Assembly: GCF_002025255.2 (NCBI RefSeq)
Contig: NZ_CP054588.1
Location: 124,001 to 188,000 of the forward strand
Origin: Halolamina sp. CBA1230
Lineage (GTDB): Archaea; Halobacteriota; Halobacteria; Halobacteriales; Haloferacaceae
Direction: 5' to 3'
DNA length: 64,000 nt
The notes below the pieces were generated by a model. That model saw only the letters and a list, made by a program, of their open reading frames with translations, was not told the DNA's origin and did no database searches. This document shows, piece after piece, positions 46,062 through 54,198 of the stretch. The translations under genes were made by a program, and so were the position numbers. The first letter of the stretch is position 1, and the number at the start of each line of letters is the position of its first letter.

Positions 46062-46487
46062 TCACTGCCAGAAGTCGCGCTGCCGGGTCTCGACCTCCCG
46101 CAGCACGGCCGCGAGCACGTCACGCCAGTCGTCGGGGTGTGCGTCGTCGTCCCCGGGCGTCGGCGCGTCCGGTCCCGGATGGACGTGATCCCGCTCGTTG
46201 TGGCTCGAGGGGTGTCTGTCCCAGCGGTGGTCGAACTTGCCGTCGGGGTGGTCCTCGTGGTAGTGGATGGAGAAATCGCCGTTCTCGTACCAGCTGATCT
46301 CCAGTCGCGCCGCCTCGACGCTCGCCGGGTAGTAGCGCGGGTCGTAGACGCAGACGACCCGTTCGGGCGCGTACGACGGCTCTCGGTCGACGCTGACGAA
46401 CCGATCGCCGGCGGCCAGCCGCTCGTGGACGGCGTCGAGGCGGTCCGCGTCGAGCGGCGCCGCCTCGCGGTCGTCCCCGCCGCTCAT
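46062..46487 (-). CDS. TumE-like candidate toxin partner
   Basis: 141-aa acidic, histidine-rich protein. The core VVCVYDPRYYP...LEISWYENGDFSIHYHEDHPDG and then WDRHPSSHNERDHVHPG resembles the HYH/H..R.D..H pattern of the TumE/DUF6516 group, as in the gene at 35443. Its ATG overlaps the stop of the upstream winged-helix gene. Toxin function is inferred only from this pairing and pattern. A conserved DUF of unknown role is the alternative. Confidence 0.6.
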   Translation of the reverse strand: MSGGDDREAAPLDADRLDAVHERLAAGDRFVSVDREPSYAPERVVCVYDPRYYPASVEAARLEISWYENGDFSIHYHEDHPDGKFDHRWDRHPSSHNERDHVHPGPDAPTPGDDDAHPDDWRDVLAAVLREVETRQRDFWQ

Positions 46488-47053
46488 ACCGTGGCTCGAC
46501 GGTCCGAGGCGTCGTCGCGGTCCGGCGAGAGCGCCCGCTCGAGCAGCTGGACGTGTCGGCGGGCAGTCCGCCACTCCGAGAGCTCCGCCCAGACCGCCGA
46601 GACGGAACGGTCCGATCCGGTCGTCCGCTCCGAGATCGACACCTTGTCGGGCGAGTCGACCCCGTACTCGTCGACGAACGCGTCGACACGCTCGGTCTCG
46701 CTCTCGAGGAACGTGAGCAGTTCCTCCGTCGTGTACTCCTCCCGGAGCCGCTGGACACGCCGCCAGTTCAGGTACGACTGGTTCCGCTCGTAGGTCGCCG
46801 GCGACTCCGTGACCCGGGTCACGATCCCCATCCGCTCGAACCACTCCAGATACTCCCGCGCGGCGTCGACGCCGTGACCCGCGCGGTCGGCGATATCGCT
46901 GACAGAGGCCGGCTCCGAGAGCCCGAGGACGGCGTCCAGGAAGTCCTCGCGCGTCCGACCGCCGCGGACCAGCTCCGCGGGATCGGAGAGCGCGTCGAAA
47001 TCCGGCGGCTCCGCACGCTCGTCGGCGCGACGCTCGGGACGCGGTTCTTCCAT
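46484..47053 (-). CDS. Winged-helix regulator (DUF7342-like), candidate antitoxin
   Basis: 189-aa protein. HTH region about residues 32-80: DFLDAVLGLSEPASVSDIADRAGHGVDAAREYLEWFERMGIVTRV. A following segment NQSYLNWRRVQRLREEYTTEELLTFL is typical of the haloarchaeal DUF7342-type regulators. Translationally coupled to the TumE-like gene downstream. Confidence 0.75.
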   Translation of the reverse strand: MEEPRPERRADERAEPPDFDALSDPAELVRGGRTREDFLDAVLGLSEPASVSDIADRAGHGVDAAREYLEWFERMGIVTRVTESPATYERNQSYLNWRRVQRLREEYTTEELLTFLESETERVDAFVDEYGVDSPDKVSISERTTGSDRSVSAVWAELSEWRTARRHVQLLERALSPDRDDASDRRATV

Positions 47054-47203
47054 GCGAACGGGTTGGGGCTGACGTGATATATCTCCTTCGGCGGGTATAT
47101 TCCGTGAATCCTCGTTCGACGGTCGACCCCCACAGGTTCGTCCGTCCGAGCAGCCTCGCTATGCGTGACGGGTCCGTCGGCGGAAACGTCGATCCCGGCC
47201 GCG

Positions 47204-47527
47204 CTACTCGTCGCCAGTTTCGAGTTCGTACTCCCACGCCTCGTAGCCGCCCGCCATGCTCCGGACCTCGTCGTCCTCGCTCACGTCCTCGAAGGAGTCG
47301 ATGAGCCGGGCGGCCTGTACGGAGGACTGGCCGATGGGACAGGCGACGACCACGTCGTCGCCCCACTCCACGTCGTCGACGCGGGAGGGGAGTTCCGACA
47401 TCGGGATGTTGATCGCGCCGGGGATGTGGCCCGCCTCGAACTCGGCGGGCGGGCGGATGTCGACGACCTGCACGCCGTCCTCGTCGAGCTTCTCCTCGAC
47501 CTCGTCGGGAGTAATCTCGTCGACCAT
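47204..47527 (-). CDS. Single-domain rhodanese sulfurtransferase
   Basis: 107-aa rhodanese fold: VVDIRPPAEFEAGHIPGAIN, active-site loop VVACPIGQSSVQAARL with the catalytic cysteine, and MAGGYEAWE. It transfers sulfane sulfur. It follows the TusA-like gene with a one-base overlap, so both belong to one sulfur-relay operon. Confidence 0.92.
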   Translation of the reverse strand: MVDEITPDEVEEKLDEDGVQVVDIRPPAEFEAGHIPGAINIPMSELPSRVDDVEWGDDVVVACPIGQSSVQAARLIDSFEDVSEDDEVRSMAGGYEAWEYELETGDE

Positions 47528-47826
47528 TACGCTTTCCGGAGGAAGATGCGGTACAGTCCGTCGCCGCTGCGCCAGACCTGTGCCTCGGCCTCGCCCTCGA
47601 CGGACTTGGGCACGTTCTCGGTGCTCGGGACGTGGTCAGTCTCCTGGACGAGCAGGTCGCCCGACTCGAGGCGCTGGATCGCCTTCTTGGCCTCGATCTG
47701 CGGATAGGGGCACACCTCGCCGGTCATGTCTTGGACCGCCGCCGCCCCCTCGAGCAGCGACTCCGCGGTCTCGTCGTCGAGCTCCTCGGGGGAGTCGACG
47801 ACGTCCTCCCAGTCTGCGTGACTCAT
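47527..47826 (-). CDS. TusA-like sulfur carrier protein
   Basis: 99-aa protein. The TusA motif is present as GEVCPYPQIEAKKAIQRLESGD, with the sulfur-carrying cysteine. An acidic N-terminal extension of about 35 residues precedes the domain. ATG 47826 is chosen over the longer frame because it gives an acidic start. Paired with the rhodanese gene. Confidence 0.88.
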   Translation of the reverse strand: MSHADWEDVVDSPEELDDETAESLLEGAAAVQDMTGEVCPYPQIEAKKAIQRLESGDLLVQETDHVPSTENVPKSVEGEAEAQVWRSGDGLYRIFLRKA

Positions 47827-47979
47827 GTGCCGGGGTTGGCCGTTTGCGCGTATAGCGGTTTCGTCGCCCACACTCCTCTCCTCTTTCTCCGACGGACCGG
47901 CACGTTGACCTCCTCCCGCGCCTAAAGACGCGGGAATCCCACCACGGGATTTCGGGCCGGTCGAACCGACCCTCCGGTT

Positions 47980-49218
47980 TCAAGACGCATTCGTTCCAAG
48001 CGTCTCTTGCTGGGTCTCAGCATCGGCTTGGCTGTCTTGTGGGGCGGTCAAACGCCCCCCATCCTCAGCCGAGTCATCGCCATCCGTGTGTTCTCTTGAA
48101 TGGCTCTCTCCACTGAGGTAGCGGTCTGCGATATTTATCGCGCCGTTCACGTCCGCTTGGTACTCACCCATCCAGCACGCGTCGTTCGGACACGTGAACG
48201 TCGCCTGTCGCGGGCGATATCCTCCCTCACCGCACGCGTGGCACTCCTTCGACGTGTTGCGCGGGTTCACCGTCTCGACGGGAATCCCCTTCTCGACGGC
48301 CTTGTAGCGTATCTGTGCGTGGAGTTTGGCGAATCCCCATCCGTGGAGACGCCGGTTCCTGAAGTCGCCGTAGTCCATCGACTCCCGTATGTACGTCAGG
48401 TCTTCCAGAACGAGAACGGGGGTCTCGACGGACTCCGCGTACTCCACGACTTCGCGGGTAACGCGGTGGAACACGTCGTCTATCTGGTTCCACAGGTCGT
48501 CACCGAATGACTCCGCGATACGCTCGCTTCCGCGCGTCTGGAGTCGGCGCTTGGCGGTGAAGTAGGTCTTGCGGAGCCGACGAACGGTCTTCCCCTCGTC
48601 GGCCCACAGTTCGGGCGCGGTCGGCGAACCGTGGTCGTCGCGGTGACACACCGTGACGAGTGACGCTTCCCCGATGTCCACTCCGATGGGCGTCCGTTCT
48701 TCGGCGGACACCTCGGAGCGTTCCTCCACGTCGCGGGTGGCGGTGATGTGGAGATACCACGTCCCGTCCCGCTCGAACAGCCGACTCTCGCCCATCGTGG
48801 CGTCTCCCGCGTGCAACGCTTCCAGCCAGTCTCGCTGTTCGGGATTCGGTTGTGCTGGCATCCAGAGGTGGTAGTCCTCGTGGTGCGGGATTTTGACGTA
48901 CCACTCAATGGCGTTCTCGGGCTTATGGTCAAGTCGTACCCCGTCGTTGGTGAATCGGACCGGGTGATCGTCGTGCAGTTCGCCCGCGTTGTACGTCGTC
49001 GTCAACTGTGGGACGTACTTCTTGAGCGCGTTTTTCGCGTACCCGCTCAGGTCGTAGTTGACCACCACGTCGTTCGCTTCGGGCTGGGTGGTACATCGGT
49101 CGTCGAAGGCGTCTTGCAGGGCGCGCTGGTACGCTTCTCGCGTCTCTCGGAGTTTCCGCCGCTTGTGGGCGTTCGGCTCCACAAGTTTGAGTTCCAGCGT
49201 CTTCGTGAGTTCGGTCAC
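47980..49218 (-). CDS. tnpB: TnpB RNA-guided nuclease (element D)
   Basis: 412-aa TnpB. Seen: RuvC-I GVDIGEASLVTVCHRDD, Ruv[16 protein letters not shown], zinc ribbon CHACG...CPNDACW, RuvC-III ADVNGAINIADRYL. Intact catalytic acids. Its ATG overlaps the tnpA stop by 4 bases. Confidence 0.92.
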   Translation of the reverse strand: MTELTKTLELKLVEPNAHKRRKLRETREAYQRALQDAFDDRCTTQPEANDVVVNYDLSGYAKNALKKYVPQLTTTYNAGELHDDHPVRFTNDGVRLDHKPENAIEWYVKIPHHEDYHLWMPAQPNPEQRDWLEALHAGDATMGESRLFERDGTWYLHITATRDVEERSEVSAEERTPIGVDIGEASLVTVCHRDDHGSPTAPELWADEGKTVRRLRKTYFTAKRRLQTRGSERIAESFGDDLWNQIDDVFHRVTREVVEYAESVETPVLVLEDLTYIRESMDYGDFRNRRLHGWGFAKLHAQIRYKAVEKGIPVETVNPRNTSKECHACGEGGYRPRQATFTCPNDACWMGEYQADVNGAINIADRYLSGESHSREHTDGDDSAEDGGRLTAPQDSQADAETQQETLGTNAS

Positions 49219-49604
49219 GAATCGCCCTCCTTGTGTTGCTGGATGTAGTTCTCGACCGTCTCACTCGAAACGTGCCCGGCGGTCCCTGCGTAGTATCCTC
49301 GCGCCCAGCCGATTTTCTCGCCGTCGTGGTCGGCGAATCGGTGGTTGTACTTGCGCGAGGAGATACCCTTGAACCAGTTGGCGAGGAGCGCCGGTTCGTT
49401 CTTGGGTGGGCTACTGACGAACAGGTGAACGTGGTCGGGCTGTACAGTGAGCTCGAGGATTTCGACGCCTTTGTCGTCGGCTATTTCGTGGAGGATGGAC
49501 CGGACACGGCTGGCGACCTCGTTGACGAGTACCGGCTGCCGGTACTTCGGCAACCACACTATGTGGTAGTTGAGGGTGTAGGTCGCGTGCCGTGTGGTCT
49601 TCAT
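49215..49604 (-). CDS. tnpA: IS200/IS605 Y1 transposase TnpA (element D)
   Basis: 129-aa transposase with HUH motif in QPDHVHLFVS and the catalytic tyrosine in VENYIQQHKE. Full length for the family. It is a different subfamily from the TnpA at 36455. Confidence 0.92.
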   Translation of the reverse strand: MKTTRHATYTLNYHIVWLPKYRQPVLVNEVASRVRSILHEIADDKGVEILELTVQPDHVHLFVSSPPKNEPALLANWFKGISSRKYNHRFADHDGEKIGWARGYYAGTAGHVSSETVENYIQQHKEGDS

Positions 49605-49854
49605 CCGTATTGTACACTATAGTCCGTCGGCGTCTTAATACTGCCGGTAGAACGGTGGGAAATCCAGCTGTGACGTCGTCGGTGGGTGTGTAGGCTATTG
49701 TCCGCTTGACCCCCGCCTAAAGACGGGGGTATGCGCTCGTATCTTTATCACGGCGTGGACTCGGCGACCACGCGACGGAGCGTGTGGTAGCTCGCTGGCC
49801 GTGATCGGCACCGCTTACGTCAGAACCTTCACCTCCCCATGGCCTACCCCGGGT

Positions 49855-50874
49855 ATGTCCGATCCCACGGTCGACGAGTCCACCATCGGCGGGACGCCGC
49901 TGGTGGAACTCGCCGTCGACGTGCCAGCGACCGTCTACGGCAAAGCCGAGTGGTTCAACCTCTACGCCGCGGAGTACGGCGGCGGCTCGGTGAAGTCCCG
50001 GATCGCCCGCGAGATGCTCGACGGCGCCGAGACACGCGGCGACCTCGACGGCGACCGTACCGTGATCGAACCGTCCAGCGGCAACACCGGCAGCGAACTC
50101 GCCCGGGTCGCAACCGCGCGGGGGTACGACGTGGAGATCGTCGTCCCCGACAACGCCAGCGGCGGGAAACTCGACGCGATCCGGGACGCCGGGGCGGAGA
50201 TCCACGTCGTCGACGCCGACCTGGGGTACGATGCGGTGATCGAGCGCTGCGAGGAGCTGATCGCCGAGCACCCCGACCGCTACTACCGGCCGAACCAGTA
50301 CGAGAACCCCGACAACCCCGGCGCCCACGAGCGCACGACCGCGCCGGAGATCTACGAGGCGACCGACGGCGAGGTGACCCACTTCGTCGCCGGCGTCGGC
50401 ACCGGCGGTACTGTCACCGGGACGGGACGCGGGCTCCACGACCGCGGCGATGTGGACGTAATCGGCTTCGAGCCGGCGAACCCGCTGCACGCGATTGACG
50501 GGCTGAAGTATCTTCGCTCGGGCGATCACTACCACCCCGGGACGTACGACGAGGCGGTGCTCGACGACAAGCTGTACGTCGACACCGAGGCCGCCTACGA
50601 GCGCGCCCGCGAGCTCCGCGATCGGTTCCAGGACCGCGAGATCCCCATCCGGGACACGGGCCAGCACGACGAATCGACCGTGCGGGAACACCTTCGCGTC
50701 GACGGCCAGTTCGTCGTCGGCACCTCCAGCGGCGCGGGCGTGCAGGCGGTCCACCAACTCCACGAGGAGGACGGGCTCGACGCCGACAGCGTGGTCGTGA
50801 TCCCGCTCTGTGACCGCGGGGACAAGTACGCCGACATCCCGCTCTGGGAGGCGTACCTGGACGGCGAGAACTGA
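49855..50874 (+). CDS. PLP-dependent cysteine synthase family protein
   Basis: 339-aa fold-type II PLP enzyme. Seen: the lysine in GGGSVKSRIAREML for the Schiff base, IEPSSGNTGSELARVA, phosphate-binding GVGTGGTVTGTGRG, and the late GTSSGAGVQAV. It makes cysteine from an activated serine and a sulfur donor. ATG 49855 is chosen over GTG 49801. Its nearness to a CysO-like carrier, JAMM protease and E1 suggests it may use a protein-bound thiocarboxylate, as CysM does (inference). It could also be a standard O-acetylserine or cystathionine-type enzyme. Confidence 0.9.
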   Translation: MSDPTVDESTIGGTPLVELAVDVPATVYGKAEWFNLYAAEYGGGSVKSRIAREMLDGAETRGDLDGDRTVIEPSSGNTGSELARVATARGYDVEIVVPDNASGGKLDAIRDAGAEIHVVDADLGYDAVIERCEELIAEHPDRYYRPNQYENPDNPGAHERTTAPEIYEATDGEVTHFVAGVGTGGTVTGTGRGLHDRGDVDVIGFEPANPLHAIDGLKYLRSGDHYHPGTYDEAVLDDKLYVDTEAAYERARELRDRFQDREIPIRDTGQHDESTVREHLRVDGQFVVGTSSGAGVQAVHQLHEEDGLDADSVVVIPLCDRGDKYADIPLWEAYLDGEN

Positions 50875-50892
50875 CCAGGTTCGAGGAGAAAG

Positions 50893-50922
50893 CCCACGAC
50901 TTCAGTCGTGGGAGGATGTCAG
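50893..50922 (+). mobile_element. Orphan right end of a TnpB element
   Basis: Hairpin CCCACGACTTCAGTCGTGGG (50893-50912) followed by AGGATGTCA, matching the right-end border of elements C (AGGAAGTCA), D and E (AGGAGGTCA). No tnpB or left end is attached; the cysteine synthase gene ends 19 bases before. It may be a scar, or a solo guide-RNA scaffold served by another TnpB. Confidence 0.6.
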
Positions 50923-50969
50923 ACCTGTCGCAGAGGAGCGAAAACGTGGCGAAACGTTTTAGCCTTTTT

Positions 50970-50986
50970 GGACACTAAAAGTGTAC
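50970..50986. promoter_or_regulatory. Near-palindromic operator GGACACT-AAA-AGTGTAC
   Basis: Six of seven arm positions pair. It ends directly at the ATG at 50987, so binding would block expression of the HTH-nucleotidyltransferase gene that follows. Confidence 0.55.
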
Positions 50987-51679
50987 ATGGACACTGAGGG
51001 AGAGCACAGCATAGAGCTACACGTTCCCTTCCCCTTCGGCGAAGAGCAGGTGTTCCGGTACGGGGCAATGGAGGACGTCCTCGAGCTGCTTACTCGCAAC
51101 CCATTTCGTGAGTTCACCGTCCGTCAACTCCGCGAAATCACGGATAACGGCTCGAAGACGACGACGCGAGCGGTCGACCTACTCCAGCAGTTGGATCTAG
51201 TTACCGTCGACGAAAGCGGGCGCAGTCGGAACGTGCAACTGAACCGCGACAGTGTGACAATCCCGGATGAACCGCTGTTCGCAGTACCACAGGATGAGTT
51301 CCGTGAGCCGATACGAGAGTACACTGATCGAGCTCGAACGAAGGTACCGTCGTTTTCAGCCCTGTTGGTGTTCGGGAGCGTCGCCCGGGGTGAGGCAGAC
51401 AGGCAGTCCGACATCGACATTTGGATCCTGATCGATGACGACGAGGATCTCCTGCAAGCCCGGCGTACGGCGACGGACATCGCCAGCAACCTCGGGGAAC
51501 AGCGGTTCGGCAAACAAGGGAACCGATACGAGTTTGAGGTGCTTGTTGAATCCGTACCGTCGGCACTGGATCACGCCAACGCCGAAGCCAGCATCGACGA
51601 AGTGCTGGCAGAGGGAATCGTAATCGAGGACTCAGAAGCCTTGGAGCGGGTCAAGGACTTGACCTCCTCCCACCCCTGA
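50987..51679 (+). CDS. HTH-nucleotidyltransferase (MNT-type antitoxin), partner missing
   Basis: About 230 aa. The N-terminal winged helix (residues 20-90) reads MEDVLELLTRNPFREFTVRQLREITDN then TTTRAVDLLQQLDLV. The C-terminal nucleotidyltransferase domain has LLVFGSVARGEADRQSDID and a third acid in EFEVLVESV. Such genes normally precede a HEPN toxin, which the MNT inactivates by AMPylation or binding. Here element E begins at the stop codon and no HEPN gene follows; the last residues DLTSSHP are read from the insertion. ATG 50987 is preferred to GTG 50981. Confidence 0.82.
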   Translation: MDTEGEHSIELHVPFPFGEEQVFRYGAMEDVLELLTRNPFREFTVRQLREITDNGSKTTTRAVDLLQQLDLVTVDESGRSRNVQLNRDSVTIPDEPLFAVPQDEFREPIREYTDRARTKVPSFSALLVFGSVARGEADRQSDIDIWILIDDDEDLLQARRTATDIASNLGEQRFGKQGNRYEFEVLVESVPSALDHANAEASIDEVLAEGIVIEDSEALERVKDLTSSHP

Positions 51680-51710
51680 AGGGGTGGGATTCCTCCGGTG
51701 GGGATTTCGG

Positions 51711-53036
51711 CTAGGCCGAACTCCAGGAGGCAACTTTTCCCACCTCGTGGTGGGTACTCCGGTCTGTGCGTTCCTCTTTGGGATTTGCCCGCCGGACAGG
51801 CGGGGCGGTTGTGGCGGGCCGCCACTCGTGATTGTCCCACTCGAAGCGCACGGGCCGGGCCATCGGCCCACCTTCACTACCAGTCTCGCGGTCGAGGAAC
51901 ACGCGGCTCGCCTTCAAATCGCTGTGTCCCTCGAATCCACACGCCGTACACCGGAACACGTCCCCGTTCCGGTGCGTCTCCTCGCGCTCGCCGCACTCCG
52001 GACACTCTCGTGTCGTCCACGACTCCGACCTCTCGACGACCTCGATGCCGTATTCCTCGCACACGCACTCGAGGCGGTCGGTGAACCGTGAGAACGCCCA
52101 GAAGTTGTGGGTCTTCTCGTTCACCACGCACTTCCAGTGCGTCTCCAGTACGTCCTCCAGATCGCCGACGTACACCCGACAGACGCCCTCCTTGTACAGC
52201 CGTTCGACGAGATCACGCACCAACGCGTCCTGCGCGTGGTTTCGCCGCTCCGTCCGCTGTCGGTACAGGCGGTCGATGCGCTTGCTCGTCCGCCGCTGAT
52301 CGTCCAGTTTGGACTGGTAGTGGGCGATCTCCTCGGTGGTGTCGCGGAACCGCTCGAAGAGACTGCGGCCCTCGTAGAGGAACTGCTGGCCAGCTGTAGT
52401 GGTGCAGGCGACGAGGTTGTTCGCACCCACGTCCAAGGCGGCCTCGTGGGAGGCCAGTGGTGAATCCCGTCGAGAATCGGGAACTGTGACGGGTTGAAGT
52501 GCCCTGAACCTGTCGCGGGCCTCGTCGTACACCAGTTCCAACCGACCTTGTTCCCCACGCCACTTCGGGTCGCCGCAGGCTTCGAGGCGGAGTCTGCCGG
52601 TGATGTCGTACTCGTCTTTCAATGCCTTTCCGACGGGAATTTCGAGGCGGCTTCGGTTGCCCCACTGGAGGGTGTACTGGTCGTTGCGGATGTACGTCCG
52701 CAGCTCTCTGCCGTCGTCCTCGTTGCCCCAGTAGCCGGGTGGCGATGGCTTCCCGCCGCGATTGCCGTCGTAGTATTTCTCGTTAAGGGCGAAGAACGAC
52801 CGCCACGCCTCACTGTTCTTGCGGGGGATTTGCTGGGCTGTTGCACTGCCCAGTACGTCCTTGTAGCGGTCGCTGGGATTGGTGGCGCGCCAGACCGAAT
52901 TGCCGTCGAAGAAGGCTTGGCGGCGGTTGTAGGTGAGTTCGTTCCAGAGTGCGGCTGACGCGTCGAGGAGTTCGAGGAGTGCCTCACGCTGTTCGGGTGT
53001 GCGCGGGTGTACCTCGAACTCGTTGACGCGCTTCAT
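51711..53036 (-). CDS. tnpB: TnpB-family protein with altered RuvC-II motif (element E)
   Basis: 441-aa relative of the element C protein. RuvC-I is [17 protein letters not shown], the zinc ribbon is CPECG...CTACG, and RuvC-III is [14 protein letters not shown]. RuvC-II again reads Gly-Asp-Leu ([14 protein letters not shown]). ATG 53036 is chosen to match the MRRVN/MKRVNEF start of this subfamily. Confidence 0.88.
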   Translation of the reverse strand: MKRVNEFEVHPRTPEQREALLELLDASAALWNELTYNRRQAFFDGNSVWRATNPSDRYKDVLGSATAQQIPRKNSEAWRSFFALNEKYYDGNRGGKPSPPGYWGNEDDGRELRTYIRNDQYTLQWGNRSRLEIPVGKALKDEYDITGRLRLEACGDPKWRGEQGRLELVYDEARDRFRALQPVTVPDSRRDSPLASHEAALDVGANNLVACTTTAGQQFLYEGRSLFERFRDTTEEIAHYQSKLDDQRRTSKRIDRLYRQRTERRNHAQDALVRDLVERLYKEGVCRVYVGDLEDVLETHWKCVVNEKTHNFWAFSRFTDRLECVCEEYGIEVVERSESWTTRECPECGEREETHRNGDVFRCTACGFEGHSDLKASRVFLDRETGSEGGPMARPVRFEWDNHEWRPATTAPPVRRANPKEERTDRSTHHEVGKVASWSSA

Positions 53037-53095
53037 CGCCGTACAAATGTGTAGCTCCCGAACCAATATATAGATTGGGTATATATGTGTTTAGT

Positions 53096-53242
53096 ATGGG
53101 CGAAACGAACAAGATATACATCGAGATGGACGACGATGAGCAGTACGAGGAGTTGAAGCGGATCAAGAAGAAGCATGGACTGACGTGGAAGGGACTGCTG
53201 TTGCAGGGAGCGCGGCGAATGGAGGGAGACGACGCGATCTAG
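53096..53242 (+). CDS. Small ribbon-helix-helix-like protein beside tnpB
   Basis: 48-aa acidic/basic protein: MGETNKIYIEMDDDEQYEEL then KKKHGLTWKGLLLQGARRM. A short strand followed by two helices with a TWKGLLLQGA turn is the layout of small RHH-type DNA-binding proteins. It is divergent from the element E tnpB with a 59-base gap containing AT-rich promoter sequence (AATATATAG, TATATATG). It lies inside the element hairpins, so it may regulate tnpB. Confidence 0.6.
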   Translation: MGETNKIYIEMDDDEQYEELKRIKKKHGLTWKGLLLQGARRMEGDDAI

Positions 53243-53368
53243 GCGGTGGGAAATCCACGCCGGCTACCGAGCGTGGATTGTTTCCCTGTTGTCGGCTTCA
53301 TCCCACGGCTAAAGCCGTGGGCTTTCGCCTTGTACTTCTGTAAGATTTCAGCAGGGCCAATTCTCGTG

Positions 53369-53629
53369 CTACCGGCCGCCGCTGGCGGCGGGGATCACGC
53401 GTACGCGGCTGTCGTCGTCGACCGCGGTGTCGAGCCCGTCGACCTCGCTCCCGTCGACGTAGACGTTGATGAACTCCTTGATCGCGCCGTCCTCGATCAC
53501 GCTGTCCCGGAGCGCCGGCCCGTGTTCGTCGGCGTGGTTCTCGAACAGGTCCGCGACCGTCTCGCCCTCGACGTCGACGGTCTCCGTCCCGCCTTCGCCG
53601 AGCACTGCAGGAACCTTGATTTCGGCCAT
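53369..53629 (-). CDS. Ubiquitin-fold sulfur carrier (MoaD/ThiS/CysO-like, SAMP)
   Basis: 86-aa beta-grasp protein: MAEIKVPAVLGEGGTETVDV, then FINVYVDGSEV and a VRVIPAASGGR end. The FINVYVDG...VIPAxSGG pattern matches CysO and the haloarchaeal SAMP/MoaD proteins. The C-terminus is Gly-Gly-Arg, one residue past the diglycine that an E1 must adenylate, so removal of Arg would be needed first. ATG 53629 is chosen. It is divergent from the JAMM gene, which has its start 140 bases away. Confidence 0.88.
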   Translation of the reverse strand: MAEIKVPAVLGEGGTETVDVEGETVADLFENHADEHGPALRDSVIEDGAIKEFINVYVDGSEVDGLDTAVDDDSRVRVIPAASGGR

Positions 53630-53769
53630 ACGCGCGGTTCGATAGCGACGGGAAAAAGCGGCCCGGCGGCGGCAATCGCCGCCCCGGTCAACGACGCGCC
53701 CTGTCGGCTGCCCACCCTCGACGGCGCCGGTGACGCCGGGGTTTTCCCCCCGCCCGGCGAACGGGGGCC

Positions 53770-54189
53770 ATGATCGAGTTCGCACGCGAGGCGTACGACG
53801 ACGTCGTCTACGCGGGGTACGACGGCGCCCCGGAGGAGGCCTGCGGCGTCCTCGCCGGCGAGTACGGCGAGGCGGAGAGCACCGTTCTCGAGGCCCATCC
53901 GACCGAGAACGCCGCCGACACGCCCGAGATCCGGTACTACATCGACCCGGAGGAACAGCTAGCGGTCATCGAGGAGATCGAAGATTCGGGGCTGGATGTC
54001 GTCGGGTTCTACCACACCCACCCCGCCGGCCCCACCCAGCCCAGCGAGACCGACGCCGAGCGGGCGGCGTGGCCGGGCTACTCCTACGCGATCTGTGCGT
54101 TCGACGGCTACCCCTACCTCGGCTCGTGGCGCTGGCAGGGCGACGAGGAGGGGTTCGAGCAGGAGGTCGTTCGCGTGGTCGACCGCTAG
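53770..54189 (+). CDS. JAMM/MPN+ metalloprotease (Mec/HvJAMM type)
   Basis: 139-aa zinc isopeptidase/peptidase. Seen: EEACGVLAG with the upstream glutamate and GFYHTHPAGPTQPSETD, giving H-x-H...D for zinc and the conserved serine. Family members remove ubiquitin-like proteins from targets (HvJAMM1) or release cysteine or C-terminal residues from sulfur carriers (Mec, QbsD). Convergent with the E1 gene, 9 bases apart. Confidence 0.92.
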   Translation: MIEFAREAYDDVVYAGYDGAPEEACGVLAGEYGEAESTVLEAHPTENAADTPEIRYYIDPEEQLAVIEEIEDSGLDVVGFYHTHPAGPTQPSETDAERAAWPGYSYAICAFDGYPYLGSWRWQGDEEGFEQEVVRVVDR

Positions 54190-54198
54190 TTCGCCGCC

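Larger units (their letters stand above)
47915..49729 (-). mobile_element. Complete IS200/IS605-type element D (tnpA and tnpB)
   Basis: Right hairpin CCCGCGCCTAAAGACGCGGG (47915-47934) and left hairpin CCCCCGCCTAAAGACGGGGG (49710-49729). On the minus strand the right hairpin is followed by AGGAGGTCA, the same border as elements C and E. It separates the rhodanese/TusA genes from the cysteine synthase gene. Confidence 0.8.
51669..53321 (-). mobile_element. TnpB-only IS1341-type element E
   Basis: Right hairpin CCCACCCCTGAAGGGGTGGG (51669-51688; on the minus strand followed by AGGAGGTCA) and probable left hairpin CCCACGGCTAAAGCCGTGGG (53302-53321). It contains tnpB and a divergent 48-codon gene. 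Confidence 0.72.
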
